Shown here one piece after another: positions 11,001-23,699 of a DNA stretch of 64,000 nucleotides. Location of the stretch: assembly GCA_028023455.1 (NCBI GenBank), contig JAQFVV010006549.1:248001-312000 (forward strand). The letters are read 5' to 3'. The stretch comes from Epiperipatus broadwayi. Taxonomy: Eukaryota > Onychophora > Udeonychophora > Euonychophora > Peripatidae. Each line of letters opens with the position of its first letter. Position 1 is the first letter of the stretch. The notes under the pieces were generated by a model. That model made no database searches and was not told the origin of the DNA. It saw only the letters and a list, made by a program, of their open reading frames with translations. The position numbers and the translations under genes were made by a program.

Positions 11001-13300
11001 AATGAATATATACTACAGTATTTTATTTAATATTTATTCAGAATCCTTGCAGATCAATCAGTAATTTATTAATAGCCAAAAGTAAAGATAAAACCAAAAA
11101 AATAGTGTTTTATTCAGTATAATAAATAATCAGAATCATATTTTGATGATATACAACAATCAAATGTACCATATTACTTCAAATACAAGATGCCTTCTAA
11201 TTTCAGATGCACTAGGATATTGACCTTAGAAAATTGAAAATGAAATTAAAAATGATTTTACTAAAAAATAAGCAACATTTTATTTAATCTACCTATTTTA
11301 TTTCAATTCTTCAGATATACTTTAACTTTCTACATCATCACATTCAGAACTTGAATTCTCAACTTTACTACTCTACCAGGATACATCATCTTCAGATCAT
11401 TTAAATCATTAGCATTGCAACATTTTAAGAAATATTTTTTATACTTTCTTCGGGTATATCTTTTCAAGATCGTAAAATTTGTTCAAAATTATGTAAGACT
11501 TTTTTAGTGTAAATACCATAACTTTTTTTTCAAACAAAAACAAAAGTTTTTAAATATGGTATTGACATCTAATGTTATCAGTAAAAAAAAATTTTCTTTT
11601 GATTAAAACCCTTTTCTTAAATGCAAATTAAAAATTTGTTAGATTATTAAAGTATATGAATGTTTTCAAAAATAAATTTCTCTTTATAATTGGAAAAAAT
11701 AATATATAGCATTCAGCATAAAACTTGTATTAGCCATCCAATAATAAAGTGCATCCACATATTGATTTCTCTCTCAATTTGATTTTATAAAGTGTAGCCA
11801 CACATTGATTTCTTTCTAAATTTGCTTTCATGTAAAAGTAAATTATTTTATTAAAATCTGAATCATTCTTATGAAATAATTTATATCTTTACAAATATTT
11901 TCTGAAAAAAATTATAAATGTGTAAAAAAGATTCTAAAACATTTTTGCTTTGAACATCAAATAAAAATATTGAAACTATTCAAATCTTTGCAAATGCTCT
12001 TTTGTGTAGAGAACAAGAAAATAATCAATCGGCGTCTTGGAAGTCAGGTTTTTATCCATTGTTATATTAATCTATTAATTGTAAAAAGTTCTAAAGGTTA
12101 TTCACTATAGTTTTCTTGATAAAATAATCATAAAATTAGCAAAATAATGTTGCAAGTAGTAGTTTCAGAGTGTTAAAGCTATTTACAAAATTAATTTAAA
12201 AAATATTGACATTTAATGCTATATATTTTTTCAGTGCTATTCTACTACACAAGTCAATGATCATAATACTATGCATATGTATATCATAAAGCAAAGATTC
12301 TCAGAAATAACATAGTAAAAATGTTTGTTACTAGGTTAAGAAACACCACTCTTTTGTAAGTCCAAAATTTGAGGGGGGGGGGAGAAAATGACTTTTAGTA
12401 AATTATAAAATGTGTACATTAATTTAAAAACTGTACATTGTATTTAGTCACTTTTATGGATTAAAATTTTTATAAAAAATATTGTGCTTATGCAATAATT
12501 ATGATCATTGCATTGTAATTCAGTTATTATAATTGTCATTTTGAAAAAAGAATGACTTTATGTATTACACAAATAATAATCAACTTTATATGATCACAAA
12601 TTACTAAATGTAAATTTAAAATAACATTCAACTTTCTTGATTTTAAAATGTAATTTATTTCAGAATAGCAAATCATATTGAAAATGTATAAAAATGGAAA
12701 AAAATGTTTAATTCATTCATCATAAAAATAAAAATAAATTTTGATCATATACTATTAATATTCAAACTTAAATTGTGTATAGTGTAAATATTAGCTAAAA
12801 CATTTAGTTAATAAATTTTGGATTAAAATCTTTATGAATATTAATTGCAGTCAAATCAGAAATGTACTTTTGAATTTAAAAAATGTGAGCATGATTTTGT
12901 GCATTATGCAGGTAATAATAAATTTTGTATGATGAAAATGCAATACAAATAGTCTAGAGAAGATTTATACCTTTAATATTTATTTACATAAACTATATCT
13001 TTGCCATCACAAGTATTACACTATTTAAAAACTTTCTAAGTCATACAAAAAAATGCCTACCATGATTAATAAATGTAGTCTGTCATGGCAATAAATAAAT
13101 GCCACAGCTTTCCTATTTGTATATAAAGTGCTATTTATTTAGATCTGCATAGTACATATTGTAAAATAAAAGCCTTAAATATTGATATTAATATGCAAAC
13201 ACAGAATGCATTAAATACATTTTTTATCTTTTTTAATATAGGGTTCATTAATATGCAGTTCTATAATTTGGCTACTTTATGGTCTTAACAATATATCTAC
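8070..13300. other. AT-rich gene-free DNA
   Basis: No gene or named repeat found. The part from about 9420 to 10020 is less AT-biased than its surroundings, and its minus strand gives a diffuse coding-like frame with several TAA/TGA stops, but I cannot assign it. The rest is simple AT-rich sequence with a short G run near 12373. Confidence 0.5.
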
Positions 13301-13304
13301 TTAA

Positions 13305-13385
13305 GCATTGGTGACTGAATTGTTAGCACAGCTGCCTTACAAGCAGTTGTCATGGGGTTCGCTTCCTGGCCAACACTTTAACACA
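13305..13385 (+). repeat. tRNA-derived SINE fragment
   Basis: A region of about 80 bp with a tRNA-like layout: an A-box-like stretch around TTAGCACAGCTGCC and a B-box-like GGGGTTCGCTTCC at 13354-13366, followed by CCAACACTTTAACACATT and an A-rich tail. It resembles the repeats at 27.0-27.25 kb and 35.3 kb in the AAGCAGTTG and TGACAC/TAACAC parts. A working tRNA gene is unlikely: the arms do not fold convincingly and the 3' end is SINE-like. Confidence 0.65.
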
Positions 13386-13389
13386 TTAA

Positions 13390-14218
13390 AAAGAAAACAA
13401 TACATCTAAGTAAGATATTATTAATCATTCCTATTTTAATTCTAAATAATTTCACATAAATAATATAAAACTATCAATTTTTTAAAAAATGAAATTTCAG
13501 TATGGGTTGTTTTTTGTACAATGATTAACAATTTTGTAGAAGAATACAAAAAAATTGTCAATTGTAAAATCCTTTTTCATCCATTTTTCTATATGTTTAC
13601 ACAGTGAAACTACACTTTTTTTTTCTAAGATTATTGAAAAAAATTTTGTAAAGTTTACAGTTACATGCATTTTCAATAAGAATCATTTTCTCAATATTTG
13701 AAAAGTTTGAATATGACTTTTTTACAATAGTTTTTTTTTATATAACATTAAATTTCTAAGAAATAAAATTCAATTTATTGAGTTTGAATATAGATAAAAT
13801 AAAGATTTTTGCTCAAATCAAAGATGGAATATTGACAAACAATAAAAATTATCAACCTTTTAAGGGTTTAAAAAAGAAAAAAACTTATAGCTTTGATCTT
13901 TTTATCTATCTATCTGAATACTCTCTATCAAATAGCTATAAACACTGTAGAAAATTTTAATTCAAAACCTCTTCATATATGTAAAGGTTTTGTTGTTAGC
14001 AGGGTGCCTTGCTAGCCAAAAACTATGGTTTTTAGATAATGCATGGCAAAAGTACAATAATAATGCCCATTAAAACTATCATGCATTGTTAAAAGCTTAA
14101 GCCTGAATCATCATTTGCTTTTCAAGTAGATGCTTTCACTTTGAAATTAAAAACTTCCCAAAAGATGTTTATTTAGTAAATCCCTTATTATAGAGCTATC
14201 TATATAGAAACTGATCTA
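13390..14218. other. AT-rich gene-free DNA
   Basis: No recognisable feature. A 60-codon plus-strand frame at 13778-13960 has no family motif. Confidence 0.5.
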
Positions 14219-14233
14219 CGCACACCCACACAT

Positions 14234-14264
<31 letters not shown>

Positions 14265-14310
14265 GAGAGAGAGAGGGGGGAGAGAGAAAGAGAGAGAGAG
14301 AGGAGATAGA
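14219..14310. repeat. Compound (CA)n(TA)n(GA)n microsatellite
   Basis: CA repeats run into TA repeats and then GA/G-rich repeats. It lies shortly before the Penelope-like fragment. Confidence 0.9.
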
Positions 14311-14538
14311 GAGGTGAAATCAAGCTACTATTGGTAGAAAAGAATACAGAAGTAGTTCCACATATAATATAATCAAATGAGTTTTGAATCATGAATTATT
14401 TACAATACAGATGAAATGATTTTTATTTTCCTTATAAAATTTACTTGATCATTTGAAATATATGGGATTGATATCCATATTTTTTATTAGCAGGAGAATC
14501 AATATTATTATTAAAATTTTTATTAAAATTTTTAATGC

Positions 14539-14868
14539 ATGCTGGATTACTATATGACCATTAAACCTATAGTAAAAAGAGGTCATATTCCATATAAATC
14601 AAAAGTGCCAATGTCACACAAAATTGCAGGTTTGAAGGCCTTTTTATTTAGAAATAATAGTCTTTGCAAATATTCATTAGATAAAGACAAAAATATTGAA
14701 ATATATTTGAATGAATTGTTAAATGTTGGCTACAGTTATAATCATATATATAATGTTATTAGTGATTTTAATACAAAATATAAGAATAAAAATCTTAATA
14801 ATAATATTGATTCTCCTGCTAATAAAAAATATGGATATCAATCCCATATATTTCAAATGATCAAGTAA
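14539..14868 (+). pseudogene. Penelope-like RT C-terminal fragment
   Basis: A 109-codon frame. VPMSHKIAGLKAFLFRNN at residues about 22-39 corresponds to VPLHYKLAGFRTFLFKND in the opposite-strand Penelope-like copy at 16415-16696, so the two are related. Its last 30 codons lie in the segment that is also present inverted at 14427-14510. It ends just before the GIY-YIG-like block, which continues in another frame. Confidence 0.65.
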
Positions 14869-14974
14869 ATTTTATAAGGAAAATTTATAAAGGTATACGT
14901 GATATTGCATTTTACACACCTCCTACATTAAACAAATCAATAAATATCTCCAAATATAAAACCCCATTTATAAA

Positions 14975-15080
14975 TAAAAATTGTATCATTTATAAATGGA
15001 TATGTAGGTGTGGCAATGTATATATAGACGAATCTAGATGTACATTGGAAAAAAGAAATAAAAAAAACACTTGCTATCAT
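14975..15080 (+). pseudogene. GIY-YIG-like endonuclease relic
   Basis: Plus-strand translation IIYKWICRCGNVYIDESRCTLEKR-like, followed by a Lys-rich stretch and CYH. The order (aromatic-Lys, Cys-x-Cys, VYI-x-E, Arg, L-x-x-R) is that of the endonuclease domain of Penelope-like elements. The catalytic Glu and Arg positions appear retained, but the domain is incomplete and out of frame with the preceding RT segment. Confidence 0.55.
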
Positions 15081-15379
15081 TAAAACCAGTTCAGAAATCA
15101 AAACAAATTTGCATAGTAGATAATAATATTTCAGCATCTGTTTTTACAACCATAATAAATCATGTATTTATGGTTTTGACTTCAATTTTAACAAAGTAAA
15201 AATATTGCAAATTGAAAAAAATAACAATAAAATAAAAATAAAAAAAAGCTATGCTAATATACAAATATAAACATGACTTAATTAACAAGCAAGCAGCAAA
15301 TGTTAAGATCATGAAATTGTGGGAAAGTTAGCATTTCAAAGCTTTAGTTGACAAGGATTACTGGGATAATTGAAAGCAT

Positions 15380-15644
15380 TCCTAAGTGGATAAAATTTTT
15401 AATTATTTAGTTACTGAATTTACAAATATTCAGTTATATAATTACATATATTGCTTTAAAAATACAGACATCAAATAATAATATTATTATTATATAAATA
15501 CTGTGTGTATCATTTTAAGGTTTGCTATTATTGAGATGTAGATCTTTAAACAGAGGACGTTACTGGATATTTGTAATTGTATAATGGTTTGTATATTTTC
15601 TATAATTATTTCAGTTAGTGTTAACAGTAACTTTCTTTTAATAC

Positions 15645-15678
<34 letters not shown>

Positions 15679-15850
15679 AAACAAAATACACTAGAATAAT
15701 TCTACAAAATTAAAAATGCCTATATAAAATTAAAAAATAATTTATTTGCTATAGCCAGCTTACAGCTTCTTCTGCCATCTTGAGTAGCAATACAACTTTA
15801 ATATTTAAATCTGGTTAAAGTCATATAACACTAGCACTCCCATGTCAATG
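15380..15850. other. AT-rich spacer between the two Penelope-like copies
   Basis: No coding signal is visible. It includes a TA/TG microsatellite at about 15642-15678. Confidence 0.5.
15642..15678. repeat. (TA)n(TG)n microsatellite
   Basis: TA repeats followed directly by TG repeats. Confidence 0.9.
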
Positions 15851-16414
15851 GCCAACTTTTCATAAATTGTGAATACCAACACAATTACACTGTTTATTCA
15901 ACATATTATCTGTACTATTTATAAAATATTACTCCTTAATGTTTCTTTTTTAAAATCATTTTCCACATGCAAAACAAAAACCCTTTTCAAAATGGAATTC
16001 TCCACTACAAATCACTGCATTTTCTGCAAAAACAGATTTATATCTATCCATAGGACAATGTAACTTATTATATAATAATTTATGCCCCCTAACTCTCTTT
16101 TTTAATGCACATTTAGTTTCTGATGTAACTATACCTATGCTGACATATCACTTTATATATATTACATTTGTTGACTTTATCAATATAATCTTTTCCATTA
16201 ATAATTAACCTTCTAGTATTGGAACTAACTCTAAAGGCAATATTAAAATCAGCAAATACCAATTATAGAATCCTCCTATAAATATTATCAGTTATATAAG
16301 GCAATGCTATCCACTTTTTCTTTTTTATACTATCTCTTTTCCATCTATTTCCAAACTTATATGGTGCATATAAAACATTTTTTCACTATATCCCACTTCC
16401 AATAAATCATTAAT

Positions 16415-16696
16415 TTATCTTTCAACATTAGCCATTTTATTACTCAGAAATTTACACCAAACATCATTTTTAAAAAGAAATGTTCTAAAACCAGCTAATT
16501 TATAGTGAAGTGGAACATTTGGATTTGAATGCATACATCCTCTAATTGACAATAGTTTCAACATCATTTTATTATTAATTTTATCTTTTCTCCATAAAAT
16601 TAAATCCAGATATTTTATCCTATTCTTGTTGTCTTCAGAATTAATAGTCCATGTCAATCCATTGATATCATTTAATTTAATAAATAGTTTTTGCAC
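16415..16696 (-). pseudogene. Penelope-like RT, segment after the YIDD box
   Basis: A 93-codon frame covering VQKLFIKLND through the IKYLDLILWR block (residues about 28-37) and the YKLAGFRTFLFKND block (residues about 66-79). The catalytic YIDD lies just upstream, at about 16713-16733. It ends at a stop in the thumb region. Confidence 0.7.
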
Positions 16697-16728
16697 TATT
16701 ATATTTACTCTAACAATAAATACATCAT

Positions 16729-16929
16729 CTATGTATCTAAATAACTTTTAACATTCATCAAGAAATATTCTTTTAAAATCTTCTCTTCATAATATGATAA
16801 CACATAACTACATATAATTGCTGAAACAGGTAAACCCATAGACCAATCTTCATCCATCATAATCAATCGATTTTCAAATGTAACAATCAAATTCCGATAA
16901 ATAAATAACAATAAATCCTTCTCAAACAT
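16729..16929 (-). pseudogene. Penelope-like RT palm segment (MGLPVS)
   Basis: A 66-codon frame with LIVTFENRLIMMDEDWSMGLPVSAIICSYV, matching the RT block immediately before the YxDD motif. The next frame downstream contains RYIDDVFIV, reached only by a frameshift. Confidence 0.72.
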
Positions 16930-17129
16930 ATGGTTAAACTTGCATACTCCTTTTTCATGTAAAACTTGACATAGTATTAATAGATTTTCTTCTTTTTATT
17001 GAACTATATAATTCTGCAACATTCAGTGTAAATAATTTATCATTATCATTCAAATGAATATCATTAACCTTTTTAACTAAATCAAATGAAGATCCAATTA
17101 TACAATCACCAAAACCCAATTCATCTTTT

Positions 17130-19780
17130 TTTTTTCAGATGCACTTATGACCACTGTTAATGTAGATTAGAAATGGTTCTGGTGTGTACTGTTATGCTGT
17201 GCTTTGCCACCATTACAGAATATAAAACTGATAGTTTTTTTTGTTTAAATTTTTAAAATTATAATTATAGACCTAAATAAACAATATACATTATTTTATG
17301 CATTGAATCATTGCTGGATTGGTAACATATCATTTGTATTAAGATGTACTCAGTATTGGGACAATATTATAGTGTGATTGGTATGCAAAAAAGTGAACTT
17401 CTTTTAATAATGCTAAAGTTAATAAAAGCTTTTATCAGTCAAAAAAATGCATTGCTTATTGGAATAATACTCATGTTAGAAAGTCTATATTGGTCAGATA
17501 AGTTAAAATAATTAATTACAATTTTATTGATATGTTTATTATCATAAACTGCAAATTTGTGACATTGTATTAGATGGAATGTAATAAGATTGCATAGCAT
17601 TGTATTTGAACAGCTTATTTTAAGTCTGTAGATTTCCAAAAGTATTGATACTAAATTGTTCTTATTGTCTAAATAAAAGTTATATTTTATTGTTAAATTT
17701 GTGTGTTCAATTTTAATATCATCTCAGTCACATATAACATATCCGGAAATCTTACCGTTATATAATTAATGACACAATTATATTTGATTCTAGTTATTTA
17801 GAGTACATGTACATAAACTAAAGATAATAATTACTTTGTTATAATAGTCTATAGATATGAAGAATGCATTTGGAGAATAAAATATATCCCTTTTTTTAAA
17901 TCTTAAATGATCACTATAATTCAATTTCAATTATTAAATGAAGTTTGTTTTCATGGCAAAATTATCTGCTTATTTATTATCCATTATAAATTTAATTCCT
18001 AAATTTTTTATTTAAATTTTATAAGAAAAAGTTGACATGAGTTGTTAATAGCATATCCTGAGTGGCCATAAAATCTCATCCATTTTTGATATTTGAATGC
18101 TATCCTAGGAGATTAATATTTTATTCTAAATTAAGAGTTTCTATGTATTTCACTTTAATTAAAATATCTTTTTAAAAAAATTTGTTATCATTGTAAATTA
18201 GTTAAACATTATCTTAGGGATAAGAGTATGCCTCCTCATATTTTCACTAAGATGTCATTCATTGTTTATAACTCAGAAATAAATTTAAAAAATGAAAATT
18301 TTAAGATAAGAATCTCCACCCGAGATCTTATTATTATAATTAATGACTAAAATAAAATTGGTTTAGCAAAAGAAATGATTTTAAAAAGTAAAGTGGCACA
18401 AATATAACTTAAGAATCATTATTATCCTTGATTGAGAGTTGGAATTGAGAATCAGATCATTCCAATAAAATGGTGAGAATAGCAGTGGAGAATGTGTTAT
18501 TATATTGGAGAGGAATATAAAAATACATTACTAGAAAAGACCTAACAATTTTTGGTATGTGCTTTTACTATTAAAAGCATTTATATTTTGATAGAGTTGA
18601 AAGTTCTGCTCTTTTTAAAATTTATTAACTGTAAATTAACATATTTATAATGTTTAATTATTATTGTTATTACTCCTATGGTTCTTTTTATTATCGACAT
18701 ATATCATATATAGGAGAACCCTGAGCTAATCTTTGGTATTAGTATTGTATATTGTATTTTATGGACAGCTATTATGGTTGCCAAGTGTAGTCATCATCTT
18801 CTGGAGAAATAAAAATCATTTTAATTGTTTTCTTCATCCTCTGGAGAAATTAAAATTCTTTTAATTTTTCTCTCTTTTTTTTTTTTTTGGTTATAATATA
18901 TTGTGCCCTTTTCTATAGGTCAGAATCAGCTCATCACAGTAAATTACTAAAAAATTTAAATTTAGAATATGTTCTCTTTGTGTAATAGTTATATTGTATT
19001 GATAATATTTTAAAGGTTCAATTTAAAGCTAAATTAAAATATGTAATGCATAAAATTATAATGAATAACCTTAATAACAGTTAAATAAAGCTAAAAATAC
19101 TTATTACATATGTTTAAAGTATGTTTAAAAAGTTAAATTTTAATAGTTTAAACTTGTAATTAAATAAATGCTATATTTAAAATTATAAATTATATTTAAT
19201 AACTATAATTTATATCATATATTTTAAAAGTAAGTTTTATGGTAGGAAAAGTTATATTTAATTCTATATTTTCCAAATTATTATTCCAAATTTTATATTA
19301 TTGTATTATTTATTCAATATAAGTGCTGCAATTTATCATTTATTTTCAGACAGTAAATTGGATACACTCTGTCTCAGTTGTAAATAATGTGACCTGCATA
19401 ATACAGTCATGAACACATGCTTGCTAGTATTTGTATTAACAAAGTTCAAAATATTTTAAAAATTGCATTATAGAATTGAGTATATTTATTTGCCTATCAT
19501 AAGAGAAAATATTAAATCAGTCATTATAAAATGTTTTAAATAATATTATAAAATGAATACAGCTAATAAAAATTAAATATTTTGTTTTAAAATAAAATAG
19601 ATAAATTAAATATCAAAGGTGGGATAAATTTATTGAATATTGTTTTCAAAAGTCATTTTAAATATTTAATTAATTGTAGTAAGGTATAATAAAGATTTAA
19701 AATTTATGTTTTAAATAATATTTTTAAAGTTATAATGAGTCATATTTTATTTTTTAAATTTAATTGTGTAAAACTGTAGC
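17130..19780. other. AT-rich gene-free DNA
   Basis: No gene or known repeat seen. About 18797-18870 contains two imperfect copies of a unit of roughly 42 bp centred on TCTGGAGAAAT. Confidence 0.5.
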
Positions 19781-19783
19781 AAT

Positions 19784-19874
19784 ATGCAAATTAAGTATCG
19801 AATGAAAAGTAAAAATCCACCAATAGGATGAGGTATTTTGTAGGGTATAAATACTGTTGCACGGTTGATTCAGT
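19784..19874 (+). promoter_or_regulatory. Pol II core-promoter-like cluster
   Basis: An octamer ATGCAAAT (19784-19791), CCAAT (19820-19824), TATAAATA (19846-19853) and TCAGT initiator-like site (19870-19874, its A 26 bases after the start of the TATA box) lie in the order and spacing of a histone- or LTR-type promoter. Downstream there is no coding frame that I recognise; the nearest frames (about 20.1-20.3 kb) have no family motifs. In such AT-rich DNA a TATA box alone is worthless, but the four elements together are less expected. Confidence 0.35.
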
Positions 19875-22800
19875 GGTAATCGGTGTGATAGTAATTTTTA
19901 AAATTTTTTATTTTAGTCAATTTTAGTGCTCTTGTATAATTTATTTGCAAACTAATAGGATATTAATTTTTAAGTATTTGCAAAGAGAGTGTCGTAATAT
20001 AAATATATTTTAATAACTTTATGAAAAATATGCATTGCTAATTTAAAGTTCCTTTCGCCAGGATTACTCATCAAAACATAATATAACTTCACAGTAAAAA
20101 ATATGGATATGTCAATAAGTAAAACATGTTTAATTAAAATTTTAAAAATAAGTATAATAATTGTTAATGCAATATCAATGGTATTCATCAAGAGAACTAT
20201 TCTAGTAAACACAGAATTATTTTGGACATTGTACACAAAGCTTAACAGAAAAGCTACTTGCAGATTAAAAGTGAACCATGTATTTTTATATAAAAGCAAG
20301 ATAGTCATGTTTAAGACTGACAAGTAATATGATAAGTTATATAATAATTTTATAGAAATATAATGCTATGAAGATAAATGTTTTATCCTTTTTGAAAGAA
20401 AACATTGTAAATATTTTCAAGAAAAACTATCATAAGTAAAAACTAATGGAAAGTATTTTTAGAAAAGCGTATGTTATAAAATCTGAATTATATAAGGTTA
20501 TACACATTTGTAAAAATTATTTAAAACTGATAATTTAAACAAAAAATGGAATCAGCTTTAATTGGATAATAAATAGTAAATTATCCTGAAGAGTAAACAT
20601 ATAAAAAATGGATTATAAACCAGAAATTACTGAACTTATGGAGACAGAAATATTTTAAAATTGTGCAAAAAGTTTTAAACCGGATTACCTGTAATTAAAT
20701 TACCAGGACATGATGCATCACCAAGCCGATACAGAATTTTCTAAAATAAAAGCTTCAAGTTATTATTTTTCAATCTTATGATTTTATTATTATTTTAATA
20801 ATCATTGTTCTGGACAATAGAAATCATAAACTATTATTTTATGAACTTTTCCAGAACATATTAATGATTATTTTATTAGTTTTCTAAGATTTTGAGACGT
20901 CGCAATTTTTTTTATTATTATTCATTTTAAAACTTCGCTCATGGCACCAGAAGGAGTTACAACATATGTTCAAGCTAGGGGCAGTTGTTCATTGTCAAGC
21001 AGGAGAACTTAGCAATGGTTGGAGGTTTTAAAATTGCTCTTAGGAGAACACTTCTTTAAAAAAAAAGAACTCTCAAGAAAATAAAAAACATTTGAACTTT
21101 ATAAAGAAACATTTATCAGCTGAAGATATATGTAATTATGGTTTTGACTTATTTATTAATTTTTTAAAGTGTAATATTATTTTAATTAGAAGAATAGGAA
21201 CATGAATATTAATTTAGTACTAATGATATTATAATCTTACAGTAAAATAGTTTGATATTTTAAATAAGTTAAAACTTTTAAAGTGTGGAAGTATGGATGT
21301 ATTTCACATATGCAATGATTTATTTTAATTGATGGACATGAAGATTTCATAAGTGATAACAAGTCGATATCACTTAAGTAATAGTGAATATTGATATATT
21401 TTATGATGTATTTTTTGTTTTCTTTTTTTTTTTAGATTGCCAATGAATTATAATGTATGGAAGTATGAATGTAAGTTGTATGTAAACATATTTGTACAAC
21501 ACATTTAAATTATGAGATTAGGATTTATTTCTGGAATATGCATAATTTAATGTTTATATTAGTAATATAACACAACATGATGATGAATAGTTATATAATT
21601 CTTTTAAAAACTGTAATATTGGACATTCAAAGTATTTATATGACTAGTTTGTATGTGTTTAAGAATATGAGATAGGAAAGTAAAGCAAACTTTTCTTGTA
21701 GATTATTGAGATCATTCTAATTACAATTGAACTTTGTTTATTATTTTGAATATGTGAGTTAGTCATTTGTCAGTGTAAGATTTGATAAATCTATTAGGAA
21801 ATGTTAAGATAGTGACTTTGGAAATAAGCTGGAGAACATGAAACCAAAGAGATGATGTCAATATAGGATGTATTAGGAAAATAGGAGTAGCATTTTTTCA
21901 TAATCTTATTAAATATACAATACAATTAATAATGTCCTGTAGTTATATATTTATTTGTGGGCAGTTTCTATTTTCTTTAAGTATTGATGTTTCAATAAAC
22001 ATGAAGGAATAGCTTTGACATCATTGTTAGTAGTGGAGTTCATTAGACAGAATAGGTTATGCCTCTATTTTTATAGATACACTGTGCCATGGTATTTTTA
22101 TTCAATATGTACTATGAGTTAGACTCTAGTTTTTCTTTCCTAGGCCTACACATCTATTCGCTATCTCGATTTCCAAAGTAACTACATTGCACAGTATTGA
22201 ATATTTTCTAAAGAAATAATAAATAATTTAGAGTTTAAGATATGCTATTGTCTGAATAAGATAAGTTCATTTACTTGTAAGAAGGAGTAGAGTTTGTGCA
22301 AGTTGGAATTGAAAATCCAATGGACCCAAAAGAAAAAAAGAATCATAAAATATGTTCTAAATTTATTTTTTGGAAATAAAATAAATTTCAGGAATAAAAT
22401 AAATAAAGTAAAGTTGCTCTTTGAAATGTTAAATAACTTTTAAATATTTTATTTCATTTTTATGAGTATTGCATATTTTTAAGATATAATGTTATAAAGC
22501 AAAATGATATAAAATAAGCATAGGTACAGTTTTGTATTTATTTTAAATAATAAGAAATACATCAATGATTACAGCTATTTAGTATTAGAGTAATGTTAAG
22601 CAGGATATATTGTATTTAATAATCATAGTGTAATAAACATTGATGTCCACATAGTCTAGTAATAAATTAACAGTAGATATTTTATATAGTATTTTTCAAC
22701 ATTGCAAAACAAAAATTGTTTTAGTAAAAGATCCATGCTCGATATTATTATTTTTGTGTTTTCCATACTATGTTTCAATGGATGTTTTTTTAAAAGGAAG

Positions 22801-23460
22801 CATAGTTAAATAATATTCAAAGATATGATATGTTAAAATAAGCATAAAGAAATATAATTTCATCATAAAGATTGATCACAAAGAAATAAATAAAATTGTA
22901 TTGTTTTATTATTATTTTTAAGTCAGAGTGAAGACTTAAATAGATTCTCTATTGTTTTAAATAACTATAATTAATAAGAAATGTATAATGGTGCAAATTT
23001 AGAATATCAAGTGTAAATATTGTAAATAAATTGTTATTTTATTTTATTGTTATAATAAAACTTTGTTAAATTTGTTTTTCAAAATTTGTGTGTTCAGACT
23101 TTTCTTTTCCATTAAAATGCATGATATACACCAAATAATTGAATTAAGCATAATATTTTTGCACAGAAATAAATAAAGTATTATTTTTAAGAATTTGAAT
23201 ATTTTTCTTGGAATTTATTTATTTAAGAAATCACATTTTGACATTATCTTGATGATCATAAATTGATTATTATAATAGTACATTGAATTATATGCTATTC
23301 GTTGCCATACATATATTTTTCAGATTATAAAATGCTACCACATAATTCTTACATTATTATATGAAGATAAAAGATTATATTATAGTTTTTTCTTGTTATT
23401 ATTATGATAATAAAATTATCGTGAATAAAAGATACATAAAAATTAGTTCATATAATGAAG
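19875..23460. other. AT-rich gene-free DNA
   Basis: No recognisable gene. The plus and minus frames at 19970-20327 overlap each other on opposite strands and show no motif. A slightly GC-richer stretch at about 20940-21050 remains unexplained. Confidence 0.5.
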
Positions 23461-23465
23461 AATAT

Positions 23466-23670
<205 letters not shown>

Positions 23671-23699
23671 ATGACATAAAAATCCCTTATCATGTTTTA

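Larger units (their letters stand above)
14427..15380 (+). mobile_element. Penelope-like element fragment (RT end plus GIY-YIG-type endonuclease relic)
   Basis: The plus-strand translation gives an RT C-terminal segment with VPMSHKIAGLKAFLFRNN, then NVGYSYNHIYNVISDF, then IYKWICRCGNVYIDESRCTL, which resembles the (V)YIGE core of GIY-YIG endonucleases as found in Penelope-like elements, with I/G replaced by D in the YIG part. A later FDFNFNKVKIL-like block also fits. At least one stop (at 14866) and frameshifts break it. The left end (about 14427-14510) is an inverted copy of 14797-14882, that is, a 5' truncation with inversion, common for this class. RT core motifs are absent. Confidence 0.72.
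15950..17130 (-). mobile_element. Penelope-like element, RT core (decayed)
   Basis: On the minus strand the translation shows, in order, FTLNVAELYSSI (the FT-x-DV-x-xLY-type RT block), MDEDWSMGLPVSAIICSYVLS (the MGxPxS block), FRYIDDVFIV (catalytic YIDD), LTWTINSEDNKNRIKYLDL (the FLDL-type block), then VPLHYKLAGFRTFLFKND. This order and the FLDL block are typical of Penelope-like RTs. A weak IICQHRYSYIRN block near 16150 could be the GIY-YIG start. Stops and frameshifts occur throughout. It faces the plus-strand fragment at 14.4-15.4 kb; they are separate diverged copies rather than two halves, because both contain the same RT C-terminal block. Confidence 0.78.

Noticed and set aside
13305-13385. 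Functional tRNA gene
   Set aside because: A- and B-box-like motifs are present but there is no consistent cloverleaf; related copies with SINE tails occur at 27.0 and 35.3 kb.
20930-20980. Possible histone H2B C-terminus pseudogene downstream of the promoter-like cluster
   Set aside because: Only about 30 bases look similar, with gaps, and no upstream histone-fold sequence or 3' stem-loop was found.
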